DNA of 64,000 nt from Ptiloglossa arizonensis (taxonomy: Eukaryota > Arthropoda > Insecta > Hymenoptera > Colletidae). The translations under genes and the position numbers were made by a program. The notes below the pieces were generated by a model that saw only the letters and a list, made by a program, of their open reading frames with translations, did not search any database and was not told the origin of the DNA. This document shows positions 1-10,217 of this stretch, one piece after another. The stretch spans positions 186,001-250,000 of the forward strand of contig NW_027478984.1 of the NCBI RefSeq assembly GCF_051014685.1, in the 5' to 3' direction. Numbering within the stretch: position 1 is the first letter of the stretch; the number at the start of each line of letters is the position of its first letter.

Positions 1-42
1 TTCTCAAGTGTTTCTTACCTCCAAACTGCCATATCTCGCGAA

Positions 43-58
43 CGGATTGACCAATCCG
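43..58. other. 16-bp dyad (inverted repeat) present in essentially every monomer
   Basis: The sequence CGGATTG-AC-CAATCCG has two perfectly complementary 7-bp arms around a 2-bp spacer. It recurs every 175 bp across the window with few changes. Spacer variants AA, AT, AG and CC all leave both arms intact. Some monomers do break an arm, for example CAGTCCG, CAATGCG, CAATCCT, CAATCCA and TAATCCG. A dyad of this form could bind a dimeric protein or form a short cruciform; neither is shown by the sequence. Confidence 0.85.
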
Positions 59-91
59 CAAAATTTCTGTTGCATCTGAAAGTACAAACTC

Positions 92-108
92 GCCCGATTA
101 CAACGGTA
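92..108 (-). other. Weak CENP-B-box-like match in the consensus monomer
   Basis: Read on the minus strand, this 17-bp stretch matches seven of the nine defining positions of the mammalian CENP-B box (NTTCGNNNNANNCGGGN). CGGG, the central A and CG are present, while the leading TT is not. The match is lost in monomers carrying CAACACTATG or CAACAGTATG, which change the CG dinucleotide. The same stretch recurs in most other monomers. Chance is a sufficient explanation, and the lineage may not use CENP-B at all. Confidence 0.25.
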
Positions 109-838
109 TGCCTACTTTTCCCCTAGGCCGTTCTAGTTATTCGTTTCGAGCATCAGAACTGCGAAAATGTTGAGTTCCTCAAGCGTTTCTTACCTCCAAA
201 CTGCCATATCTCGCGAACGGATTGACCAATCCGCAAAATTTCTGTTGCATCTGAAAGTACAAACTCGCCCGATTACAACGGTATGCCTACTTTTCCCCTA
301 GGCCGTTCTAGTTATTCGTTTCGAGCATCAGAACTGCGAAAATGTTGAGTTTCTCAAGCGTTTCTTACCTACAAACTGCCATATCTCGCGAACGGATTGA
401 CCAATCCGCAAAATTTCTGTTGCATCTGAAAGTAGAAACTCGCCCGATTACAACGGTATGCGTACTTTTCCCCTAGGCCGTTCTAGTTATTCGTTTCGAG
501 CATCAGAACTGCGAAAATTTTGAGTTTCTCAAGCGTTTCTTACTTCCAAACCGCCATATCTCGCGAACGGATTGACCAATCCGCAAAATTTCTGTTGCAT
601 CTGAAAGTAGAAACTCGCCCGATTACAACGGTATGCGTACTTTTCCCCTAGGCCGTTCTAGTTAATCGTTTCGAGCATCAGAACTGCGAAAATTTTGAGT
701 TTCTCAAGCGTTTCTTACTTCCAAACTGCCATATCTCGCGAACGGATTGACCAATCCGCAAAATTTCTGATGCATCTGAAAGTAGAAAGTCGCCCGATTA
801 CAACGGTATGCGTACATTTCCCCTAGAACGTTCTAGTT

Positions 839-853
839 ATGCTTGTCGAGCAT
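839..853. other. Example of the ATGCTTGTCG variant box with a 5-bp inverted repeat
   Basis: In this monomer the usual GTTATTCGTTTCG reads GTTATGCTTGTCG: three linked substitutions within five bases. They create ATGCT-TGTCG-AGCAT, a 5-bp-arm inverted repeat absent from the usual form. The same three changes travel together in many monomers in both halves of the window (for example near 1540, 4158, 18000, 39158 and 63652). A third form, GTTAATCG, is common to the left of 36 kb. Confidence 0.8.
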
Positions 854-1225
854 CAGAACTGCGAAAATTTTGAGTTTCTCAAGCGTTTCTTACTTCCAAA
901 CCGCCATATCTCGCGAACGTATTGACCAATCCGCAAAATTTCTGTTGCATCTGAAAGTAGAAACTCGCCCGATTACAACGGTATGCGTACTTTTCCACTA
1001 GGCCGTTCTAGTTAATCGTTTCGAGCATCAGAACTGCGAAAATTTTGTGTTTCTCAAGCGTTTCTTACCTCCAAATTGCCATACCTCGCGAACGGATTGA
1101 GCAATCCGCAAAATTTCTGTTGCATCTGAAGGCAGAAACTCGCCCGTTTACAACGGTATGCGTACTTTTCCCCTAGGCCGTTCTAGTTATTCGTTTCGAG
1201 CATCAGAACTGCGAAAATTTTGAGT

Positions 1226-2975
1226 TTCTCAAGCGTTTCTTACTTCCAAACCGCCATATCTCGCGAACGGATTGACCAATCCGCAAAATTTCTGTTGCAT
1301 CTGAAAGTAGAAACTCGCCCGATTACAACGGTATGCGTACTTTTCCCCTAGGCCGTTCTGGTTATTCGTTTCGAGCATCAGAACTGTGAAAATTTTGAGT
1401 TTCTCAACCGTTTCTTACCTCCAAACTGCCATATCTCGCGAACGGATTGACCAATCCGCAAAATTTCTGTTGCATCTGAAAGTAGAAAGTCGCCCGATTA
1501 CAACGGTATGCGTGCTTTTCCCCTAGAACGGTCTAGTTATGCTTGTCGAGCATCAGAACTGCGAAAATTTTGAGTTTCTCAAGCGTTTCTTACCTCCAAA
1601 CTGCCATATCTCGCGAACGGATTGACTAATCCGCAAAATTTCTGTTGCATCTGAAAGTAGAAACTCGCCCGATTACAACGGTATGCGTACTTTTCCCCTA
1701 GGCCGTTCTTGTTATTCGTTTCGAGCATCAGAACTGCGAAAATTTTGAGTTTCTCAAGCGTTTCTTACATCCAAACTGCCATATCTCGCGAACGGATTGA
1801 CCAATGCGCAAAATTTCTGTTGCATCTGAAAGTAGAAACTCGCCCGATTACAACGGTATGCGTACTTTTCCCCTAGTCCGTTCTAGTTATTCGTTTCGAG
1901 CATCAGAACTGCGAAAATTTTGAGTTTCTCAAGCGTTTCTTACTTCCAAACCGCCATATCTCGCGAACGGATTGACCAATCCGCAAAATTTCTGTTGCAT
2001 CTGAAAGTAGAAACTCGCCCGATTACAACGGTATGCGTACTTTTCCCCTAGGCCGTTCTAGTTAATCGTTTCGAGCATCAGAACTGCGAAAATTTTGAGT
2101 TTCTCAAGCGTTTCTTACTTCCAAACTGCCATATCTCGCGAACGGATTGACCAATCCGCAAAATTTCTGTTGCATCTGAAAGTAGAAACTCGCCCGATTA
2201 CAACGATATGCGTACTTTTCCCCTAGGCCGTTCTGGTTATTCGTTTCGAGCATCAGAACTGTGAAAATTTTGAGTTTCTCAACCGTTTCTTACATCCAAA
2301 CTGCCATATCTCGCGAACGGATTGACCAATCCGCAAAATTTCTGTTGCATCTGAAAGTAGAAACTCGCCCGATTACAACGGTATGCGTACTTTTCCCCTA
2401 GAGCGGTGTAGTTATGCTTGTCGAGCATCAGAACTGCGAAAATTTTGAGTTTCTCAAGCGTTTCTTACCTCCAAACTGCCATATCTCGCGAACGGATTGA
2501 CTAATCCGCAAAATTTCTGTTGCATCTGAAAGTAGAAACTCGCCCGATTACAACGGTATGCGTACTTTTCCCCTAGACCGTTCTTGTTATTCGTTTCGAG
2601 CATCAGAACTGCGAATATTTTGAGTTTCTCCAGCGTTTCTTACCTCCAAACTGCCATATCTCGCGAACGGATTGACCAATGCGTAAAATTTCTGTTGCAT
2701 CTGAAAGTAGAAACTCGACCGATTACAACGGTATGCGTACTTTTCCCCTAGTCCGTTCTAGTTATTCGTTTCGAGCATCAGAACTGCGAAAATTTTGAGT
2801 TTCTAAAGCGTTTCTTACTTCCAAACCGCCATATCTCGCGAACGGATTGACCAATCCGCAAAATTTCTGTTGCGTCTGAAAGTAGAATCTCGCCCGATTA
2901 CAACGGTATGCGTACTTTTCCCCTAGGCCGTTCTAGTTAATCGTTTCGAGCATCAGAACTGCGAAAATTTTGAGT
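1226..2975 (+). repeat. Two tandem copies of an 875-bp pentameric higher-order repeat
   Basis: Monomers at 1226, 1401, 1576, 1751 and 1926 match those at 2101, 2276, 2451, 2626 and 2801 in diagnostic variants, in the same order. The copies differ at a number of positions (for example CTCCAGCG at about 2630 and GCGTCTG at about 2873 in the second), so the duplication is not recent. The same 875-bp spacing reappears in other parts of the array. Confidence 0.8.
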
Positions 2976-3744
2976 TTCTCAAGCGTTTCTTACTTCCAAA
3001 CTGCCATATCTCGCGAACGGATTGACCAATCCGCAAAATTTCTGATGCATCTGAAAGTAGAAACTCGCCCGATTACAACGGTATGCGTACTTTTCCCCTA
3101 GAACGTTCTAGTTATGCTTGTCGAGCATCAGAACTGCGAAAATTTTGAGTTTCTCAAGCGTTTCTTACCTCCAAACTGCCATATCTCGCGTACGGATTGA
3201 CCAATCCGCAAAATTTCTGTTGCATCTGAAAGTAGAAACTCGCCCGATTACAACGGTATGCGTACTTTTCCCCTAGTCCGTTCTAGTTATTCGTTTCGAG
3301 CATCAGAACTGCGAAAATTTTGAGTTTTTCAAGCGTTTCTTACTTCCAAATTGCCATACCTCGCGAACGGATTGAGCAATCCGCAAAATTTCTGTTGCAT
3401 CTGAAAGTAGAAACTCGCCCGATTACAACGGTATGCGTACTTTTCCCCTAGGCCGTACTGGTTATTCGTTTCGAGCATCAGAACTGTGAAAATTTTGAGT
3501 TCCTCAACCGTTTCTTACCTCCAAACTGCCATATCTCGCGAACGGATTGACCAATCCGCAAAATTTCTGTTGCATCTGAAAGTAGAAACTCGCCCGATTA
3601 CAACGGTATGCGTACTTTTCCCCTAGGCCGTTCTAGTTATTCGTTTCGAGCATCAGAACTGCGAAAATTTTGAGTTTCTCAAGCGTTTCTTACTTCCAAA
3701 CTGCCATATCTCGCGAACGGATTGACCAATCCGCAAAATTTCTG

Positions 3745-6700
3745 TTGCATCTGAAAGTAGAAACTCGCCCGATTACAACGGTATGCGTACTTTTCCCGTA
3801 GGTCGTTGTAGTTATTCGTTTCGAGCATGAGAACTGCGAAAATTTTGGGTTTCTCAAGCGTTGCTTACCTCCAAACTGCCATATCTCGTGAACGGATTGA
3901 CCAATCCGCAAAATTTCTGTTGCATCTGAAAGTAGAAACTCGCCCGATTACAACGGTATGCGTACTTTTCCCCTGGGCCGTTCTGGTTATTCGTTTCGAG
4001 TATCAGAACTGCGATAATTTTGAGTTTCTCGACCGTTTCTTACCTCCAAACTGCCATATCTGGCGAACGGATTGACCAATCAGCAAAATTTCTGTTGCAT
4101 CTGAAAGTAGAAAGTCGCCCGATTACAACGGTATGCGTACTTTTCCCCTAGACCGTTCTAGTTATGCTTGTCCAGCATCAGAACTGCGAAAATTTTGAGT
4201 TTCTCAAGCGTTTCTTACTTCCAAACTGCCATATCTCGCGAACGGATTGACCAATCCGCAAAATTTCTGATGCATCTGAAAGTAGAAACTCGCCCGATTA
4301 CAACGGTATGCGTACTTTTCCCCTAGGCCGTTCTAGTTATTCGTTTCGAGCATCAGAACTGCGAAAATTTTGAGTTTCTCAAGCGTTTCTTACTTCCAAA
4401 CTGCCATATCTCGCGAACGGATTGACCAATGCGCAAAATTTCTGTTGCATCTGAAAGTAGAAACTCGCCCGATTACAACGGTATGCGTACTTTTCCCGTA
4501 GGCCGTTGTTGTTATTCGTTTCGAGCATGAGAACTGGGAAAATTTTGAGTTTCTCAAGCGTTTCTTACATCCAAACTGCCATATCTCGCGAACGGATTGA
4601 CCAATCCGCAAAATTTCTGTTGCATCTGAAAGTAGAAACTCGCCCGATTACAACGGTATGCGTACTTTTCCCCTAGTCCGTTCTAGTTATTCGTTTCGAG
4701 CATCAGAACTGTGAAAATTTTGAGTTTCTCAACCGTTTCTTACCACCAAACTGCCATATCTCGCGAACGGATTGACCAATCCGCAAAATTTCTGTTGCAT
4801 CTGAAAGTAGAAACTCGCCCGATTACAACGGTATGCGTACTTTTCCCCTAGGCCGTTCTAGTTATTCGTTTCGAGCATCAGAACTGCGAAAATTTTGAGT
4901 TTCTCAAGCGTTTCTTACTTCCAAACTGCCATATCTCGCGAACGGATTGACCAATCCGCAAAATTTCTGTTGCATCTGAAAGTAGAAACTCGCCCGATTA
5001 CAACGGTATGCGTACTTTTCCCGTAGGCCGTTGTAGTTATTCGTTTCGAGCATGAGAACTGCGAAAATTTTGAGTTTCTCAAGCGTTTCTTACTTCCAAA
5101 CTGCCATATCTCGCGAACGGATTGGCCAATGCGCAAAATTTCTGTTGCATCTGAAAGTAGAAACTCGCCCGATTACAACGGTATGCGTACTTTTCCCGTA
5201 GGCCGTTGTAGTTATTCGTTTCGAGCATGAGAACTGCGAAAATTTTGTGTTTCTCAAGCGTTGCTTACCTCCAAACTGCCATATCTCGCGAACGGATTGA
5301 CCAATCCGCAAAATTTCTGTTGCATCTGAAAGTAGAAAGTCGCCCGATTACAACGGTATGCGTACTTTTCCCCTAGACCGTTCTAGTTATGCTTGTCGAG
5401 CATCAGAACTGCGAAAATTTTGAGTTTCTCAAGCGTTTCTTACCTCCAACTGCCATGTCTCGCGAACGGATTGACTAATCCGCAAAATTTCTGTTGCATC
5501 TGAAAGTAGAAACTCGCCCGATTACAACGGTATGCGTACTTTTCCCCTAGGCCGTTCTAGTTATTCGTTTCGAGCATCAGAACTGCGAAAATGTTGAGTT
5601 TCTCAAGCGTTTCTTACCTCCAAACTGCCATATCTCGCGAACGGATTGACCAATCCTCAAAATTTCTGTTGCATCTGAAAGTAGAAAGTCGCCCGATTAC
5701 AACGGTATGCGTACTCTTCCCCTAGACCGTTCTAGTTATGCGTGTCGAGCATCAGAACTGCGAAAATTTTGAGTTTCTCAAGCGTTTCTTACTTCCAAAC
5801 TGCCATATCTCGCGAACGGATTGACCAATCCACAAAATTTCTGATGCATCTGAAAGTAGAAACTCGCCCGATTACAACGGTATGCGTACTTTTCCCCTAG
5901 GCCGTTCTGGTTATTCGTTTCGAGCATCAGAACTGTGAAAATTTTGAGTTTCTCAACCGTTTCTTACCTCCAAACTGCCATATCTCGCGAACGGATTGAC
6001 CAATCCGCAAAATTTTAGTTGCATCTGAAAGTAGAAAGTCGCCCGATTACAACGGTTTGCGTACTTTTACCCTAGGCCGTTCTAGTTAATCGTTTCGAGC
6101 ATCAGAACTGCGAAAATTTTGAGTTTCTCAAGCGTTTCTTACCTCCAAACTGCCATATCTCGCGAACGGATTGAACAATCCGCAAAATTTCTGTTGCATC
6201 TGAAAGTAGAAACTCGCCCGATTACAACGGTATGCGTACTTTTACCCTAGGCCGTTCTAGTTAATCGTTTCGAGCATCAGAACTGCGAAAATTTTGAGTT
6301 TCTCAAGCGTTTCTTACCTCCAAACTGCCATATCTCGCGAACGGATTGACCAATCCGCAAAATTTCTGTTGCATCTGAAAGTAGAAACTCGCCCGATTAC
6401 AACGGTATGCGTACTTTTCCCCTAGGCCGTTCTAGTTATTCGTTTCGAGCATCAGAACTGCGAAAATTTTGAGTTTCTCAAGCGTTTCTTACTTCCAAAC
6501 CGCCATATCTCGCGAACGGATTGACCAATCCGCAAAATTTCTGTTGCATCTGAAAGTAGAAACTCGCCCGATTACAACGGTATGCGTACTTTTCCCCTAG
6601 GCCGTTCTAGTTAATCGTTTCGAGCATCAGAACTGCGAAAATTTTGAGTTTCTCAAGCGTTTCTTACCTCCAAACTGCCATATCTCGCGAACGGATTGAC

Positions 6701-9700
6701 CAGTCCGCAAAATTTCTGTTGCATCTGAAAGTACAAACTCGCCCGATTACAACGGTATGCGTACTTTTCCCCTAGGCCGTTCTGGTTATTCGTTTCGAGC
6801 ATCAGAACTGTGAAAATTTTGAGTTTCTCAACCGTTTCTTACCTCCAAACTGCCATATCTCGCGAACGGATTGACCAATCCGCAAAATTTTAGTTGCATC
6901 TGAAAGTAGAAAGTCGCCCGATTACAACGGTTTGCGTACTTTTACCCTAGGCCGTTCTAGTTAATCGTTTCGAGCATCAGAACTGCGAAAATTTTGAGTT
7001 TCTCAAGCGTTTCTTACCTCCAAACTGCCATATCTCGCGAACGGATTGAACAATCCGCAAAATTTCTGTTGCATCTGAAAGTAGAAACTCGCCCGATTAC
7101 AACGGTATGCGTACTTTTACCCTAGGCCGTTCTAGTTAATCGTTTCGAGCATCAGAACTGCGAAAATTTTGAGTTTCTCAAGCGTTTCTTACCTCCAAAC
7201 TGCCATATCTCGCGAACGGATTGACCAATCCGCAAAATTTCTGTTGCATCTGAAAGTAGAAACTCGCCCGATTACAACGGTATGCGTACTTTTCCCCTAG
7301 GCCGTTCTAGTTATTCGTTTCGAGCATCAGAACTGCGAAAATTTTGAGTTTCTCAAGCGTTTCTTACCTCCAAACTGCCATATCTCGCGAACGGATTGAC
7401 CAATCCGCAAAATTTCTGTTGCATCTGAAAGTAGAAACTCGCCCGATTACAACGGTATGCGTACTTTTCCCCTAGTCCGTTCTAGTTATTCGTTTCGAGC
7501 ATCAGAACTGCGAAAATTTTGAGTTTCTCAAGCGTTTCTTACCTCCAAACTGCCATATCTCGCGAACGGATTGACCAGTCCGCAAAATTTCTGTTGCATC
7601 TGAAAGTACAAACTCGCCCGATTACAACGGTATGCGTACTTTTCCCCTAGGCCGTTCTGGTTATTCGTTTCGAGCATCAGAACTGTGAAAATTTTGAGTT
7701 TCTCAACCGTTTCTTACCTCCAAACTGCCATATCTCGCGAACGGATTGACCAATCCGCAAAATTTTAGTTGCATCTGAAAGTAGAAAGTCGCCCGATTAC
7801 AACGGTTTGCGTACTTTTACCCTAGGCCGTTCTAGTTAATCGTTTCGAGCATCAGAACTGCGAAAATTTTGAGTTTCTCAAGCGTTTCTTACCTCCAAAC
7901 TGCCATATCTCGCGAACGGATTGAACAATCCGCAAAATTTCTGTTGCATCTGAAAGTAGAAACTCGCCCGATTACAACGGTATGCGTACTTTTACCCTAG
8001 GCCGTTCTAGTTAATCGTTTCGAGCATCAGAACTGCGAAAATTTTGAGTTTCTCAAGCGTTTCTTACCTCCAAACTGCCATATCTCGCGAACGGATTGAC
8101 CAATCCGCAAAATTTCTGTTGCATCTGAAAGTAGAAACTCGCCCGATTACAACGGTATGCGTACTTTTCCCCTAGGCCGTTCTAGTTATTCGTTTCGAGC
8201 ATCAGAACTGCGAAAATTTTGAGTTTCTCAAGCGTTTCTTACTTCCAAACCGCCATATATCGCGAACGGATTGACCAATCCGCAAAATTTCTGTTGCATC
8301 TGAAAGTAGAAACTCGCCCGATTACAACGGTATGCGTACTTTTCCCCTAGGCCGTTCTAGTTAATCGTTTCGAGCATCAGAACTGCGAAAATTTTGAGTT
8401 TCTCAAGCGTTTCTTACTTCCAAACTGCCATATCTCGCGAACGGATTGACCAATCCGCAAAATTTCTGATGCATCTGAAAGTAGAAACTCGCCCGATTAC
8501 AACGGTGTGCGTACTTTTCCCTTCGGCCGTTCTGGTTATTCGTTTCGAGCATCAGAACTGCGAAAATGTTGAGTTTCTCAAGCGTTTCTTACATACAAAC
8601 TGCCATATCTCGCGAACGGATTGACCAATCCGCAAAATTTCTGTTGCATCTAAAAGTAGATACTCACCCGATTACAACGGTATGCGTACTTTTCCCCTAG
8701 GCCGTTCTAGTTATTCGTTTCGAGCATCAGAACTGCGAAAATTATGAGTTTCTCAAGCGTTTCTTACCTCCAAACTGCCATATCTCGCGAACGGATTGAC
8801 CAATCCGCAAAATTTCTGTTGCATCTGAAAGTAGAAACTCGCCCGATTACAACGGTATGCGTACTTTTCCCCTAGTCCGTTCTAGTTATTCGTTTCGAGC
8901 ATCAGAACTGCGAAAATTTTGAGTTTCTCAAGCGTTTCTTACCTCCAAACTGCCATATCTCGCGAACGGATTGACCAGTCCGCAAAATTTCTGTTGCATC
9001 TGAAAGTACAAACTCGCCCGATTACAACGGTATGCCTACTTTTCCCCTAGGCCGTTCTAGTTATTCGTTTCGAGGATCAGAACTGCGAAAATGTTGAGTT
9101 TCTCAAGCGTTTCTTACCTCCAAACTGCCATATCTCGCGAACGGATTGACCAATCCGCAAAATTTCTGTTGCATCTGAAAGTAGAAACTCGCCCGATTAC
9201 AACGGTACGCGTACTTTTCCCCTAGACCGTTCTAGTTATTCGTTTCGAGCATCAGAACTGCGAAAAATTTGAGTTTCTCAAGCGTTTCTTACTTCCAAAC
9301 TGCCATATCTCGCGAACGGATTGACCAATCCTCAAAATTTCTGTTGCATCTGAAAGTAGAAAGTCGCCCGATTACAACGGTATGCGTACTTTTCCCCTAG
9401 ACCGTTCTAGTTATGCTTGTCGAGCATCAGAACTGCGAAAATTTTGAGTTTCTCAAGCGTTTCTTACTTCCAAACTGCCATATCTCGCGAACGGATTGAC
9501 CAATCCACAAAATTTCTGATGCATCTGAAAGTAGAAACTCGCCCGATTACAACGGTATGCGTACTTTTCCCCTAGGCCGTTCAGGTTATTCGTTTCGAGC
9601 ATCAGAACTGTGAAAATTTTGAGTTTCTCAACCGTTTCTTACCTCCAAACTGCCATATCTCGCGAACGGATTGACCAATCCGCAAAATTTCTGTTGCATC

Positions 9701-10217
9701 TGAAAGTAGAAACTCGCCCGATTACAACGCTATGCGTACTTTTCCCGTAGGCCGTTCTAGTTAATCGTTTCGAGCATCAGAACTGCGAAAATTTTGAGTT
9801 TCTCAAGCGTTTCTTACTTCCAAACTGCCATATCTCGCGAACGGATTGACCAATCCGCAAAATTTCTGATGCATCTGAAAGTAGAAACTCGCCCGATTAC
9901 AACGGTATGCGTACTTTTCCCCTCGGCCGTTCTGGTTATTCGTTTCGAGCATCAGAACTGCGAAAATGTTGAGTTTCTCAAGCGTTTCTTACCTACAAAC
10001 TGCCATATCTCGCGAACGGATTGACCAATCCGCAAAATTTCTGTTGCATCTGAAAGTAGAAATTCGCCCGATTACAACGGTATGCGTACTTCTCACCTAG
10101 ACCGTTCTAGTTATGCTTGTCGAGCATCAGAACTGCGAAAATTTGAGTTTCTCAAGCGTTTCTTACCTCCAAACTGCCATATCTCGCGAACGGATTGACC
10201 AATCCGCAAAATTTCTA
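3745..10217 (+). repeat. 37-monomer unit, first copy (6,473 bp)
   Basis: This stretch is 37 x 175 bp minus two 1-bp deletions (near 5447 and 10141). Its first 2.9 kb (3745-6667) recurs at 10218-13139 with only two differences noticed: A/G in the dyad spacer region near 5125, and one T lost near 10492. Diagnostic shared oddities include CCCGTAGGTCGTTG, ATCTCGTGAACGG, CTCCAACTGCC (a shared 1-bp deletion) and GTACTCTTCC. The middle contains three pentamers of 875 bp starting near 5.9, 6.78 and 7.65 kb. Confidence 0.85.
5905..8525 (+). repeat. Three tandem 875-bp pentamers
   Basis: The marker GGTTATTCG...CTGTGAAAA occurs near 5909, 6784 and 7659. The marker AATTTTAGTTGCATC occurs near 6013, 6888 and 7763. 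The third monomer of each unit carries GAACAATCC. The units differ in the fifth monomer (CCAAACCGCC with GTTAATCG, or CCAAACTGCC with CCTAGTCCG). The spacing is exactly five monomers each time. Confidence 0.85.

Larger units (their letters stand above)
1..175 (+). repeat. Reference monomer with internal landmarks
   Basis: This first full monomer defines the register used in this annotation. In order it holds a TTCTCAAG start, TCGCGA at 36-41, a 16-bp dyad at 43-58, an AAAATTT tract at 60-66, a CENP-B-box-like stretch at 92-108 (read on the minus strand), CCTAGG at 122-127, a variable box at about 136-150, and the position of a second A/T tract at 164-171 (AAAATTTT in most monomers, AAAATGTT here). 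This copy and the next (176-350) share the rarer states GTACAAAC, TATGCCTAC and AAAATGTTGAG, which differ from the majority monomer. Monomer start is arbitrary because the array is continuous. Confidence 0.95.
1..3744 (+). repeat. Left segment: diverged monomers with pentameric order
   Basis: About 21 monomers that differ from one another at many sites. A five-monomer order is visible: 1226-2100 and 2101-2975 run through the same five states in sequence. These are a GGTTATT/GTGAAAA/CTCAACCG monomer, an ATGCTTGTCG-box monomer, a GACTAATCC monomer with TTCTTGTT, a CCAATGCG monomer with CCTAGTCCG, and a CCAAACCGCC monomer with GTTAATCG. Parts of the same order appear at 526-875 and 2801-3150. 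The window starts inside the array, so the true left edge is not visible. Confidence 0.85.

Noticed and set aside
1..175. RNA polymerase III promoter (B-box-like GTTTCGAGCAT and A-box-like TGGCAGTTTGG)
   Set aside because: The A-box-like match is on the minus strand and the B-box-like match on the plus strand, so they cannot form one internal promoter, and each misses two conserved positions.
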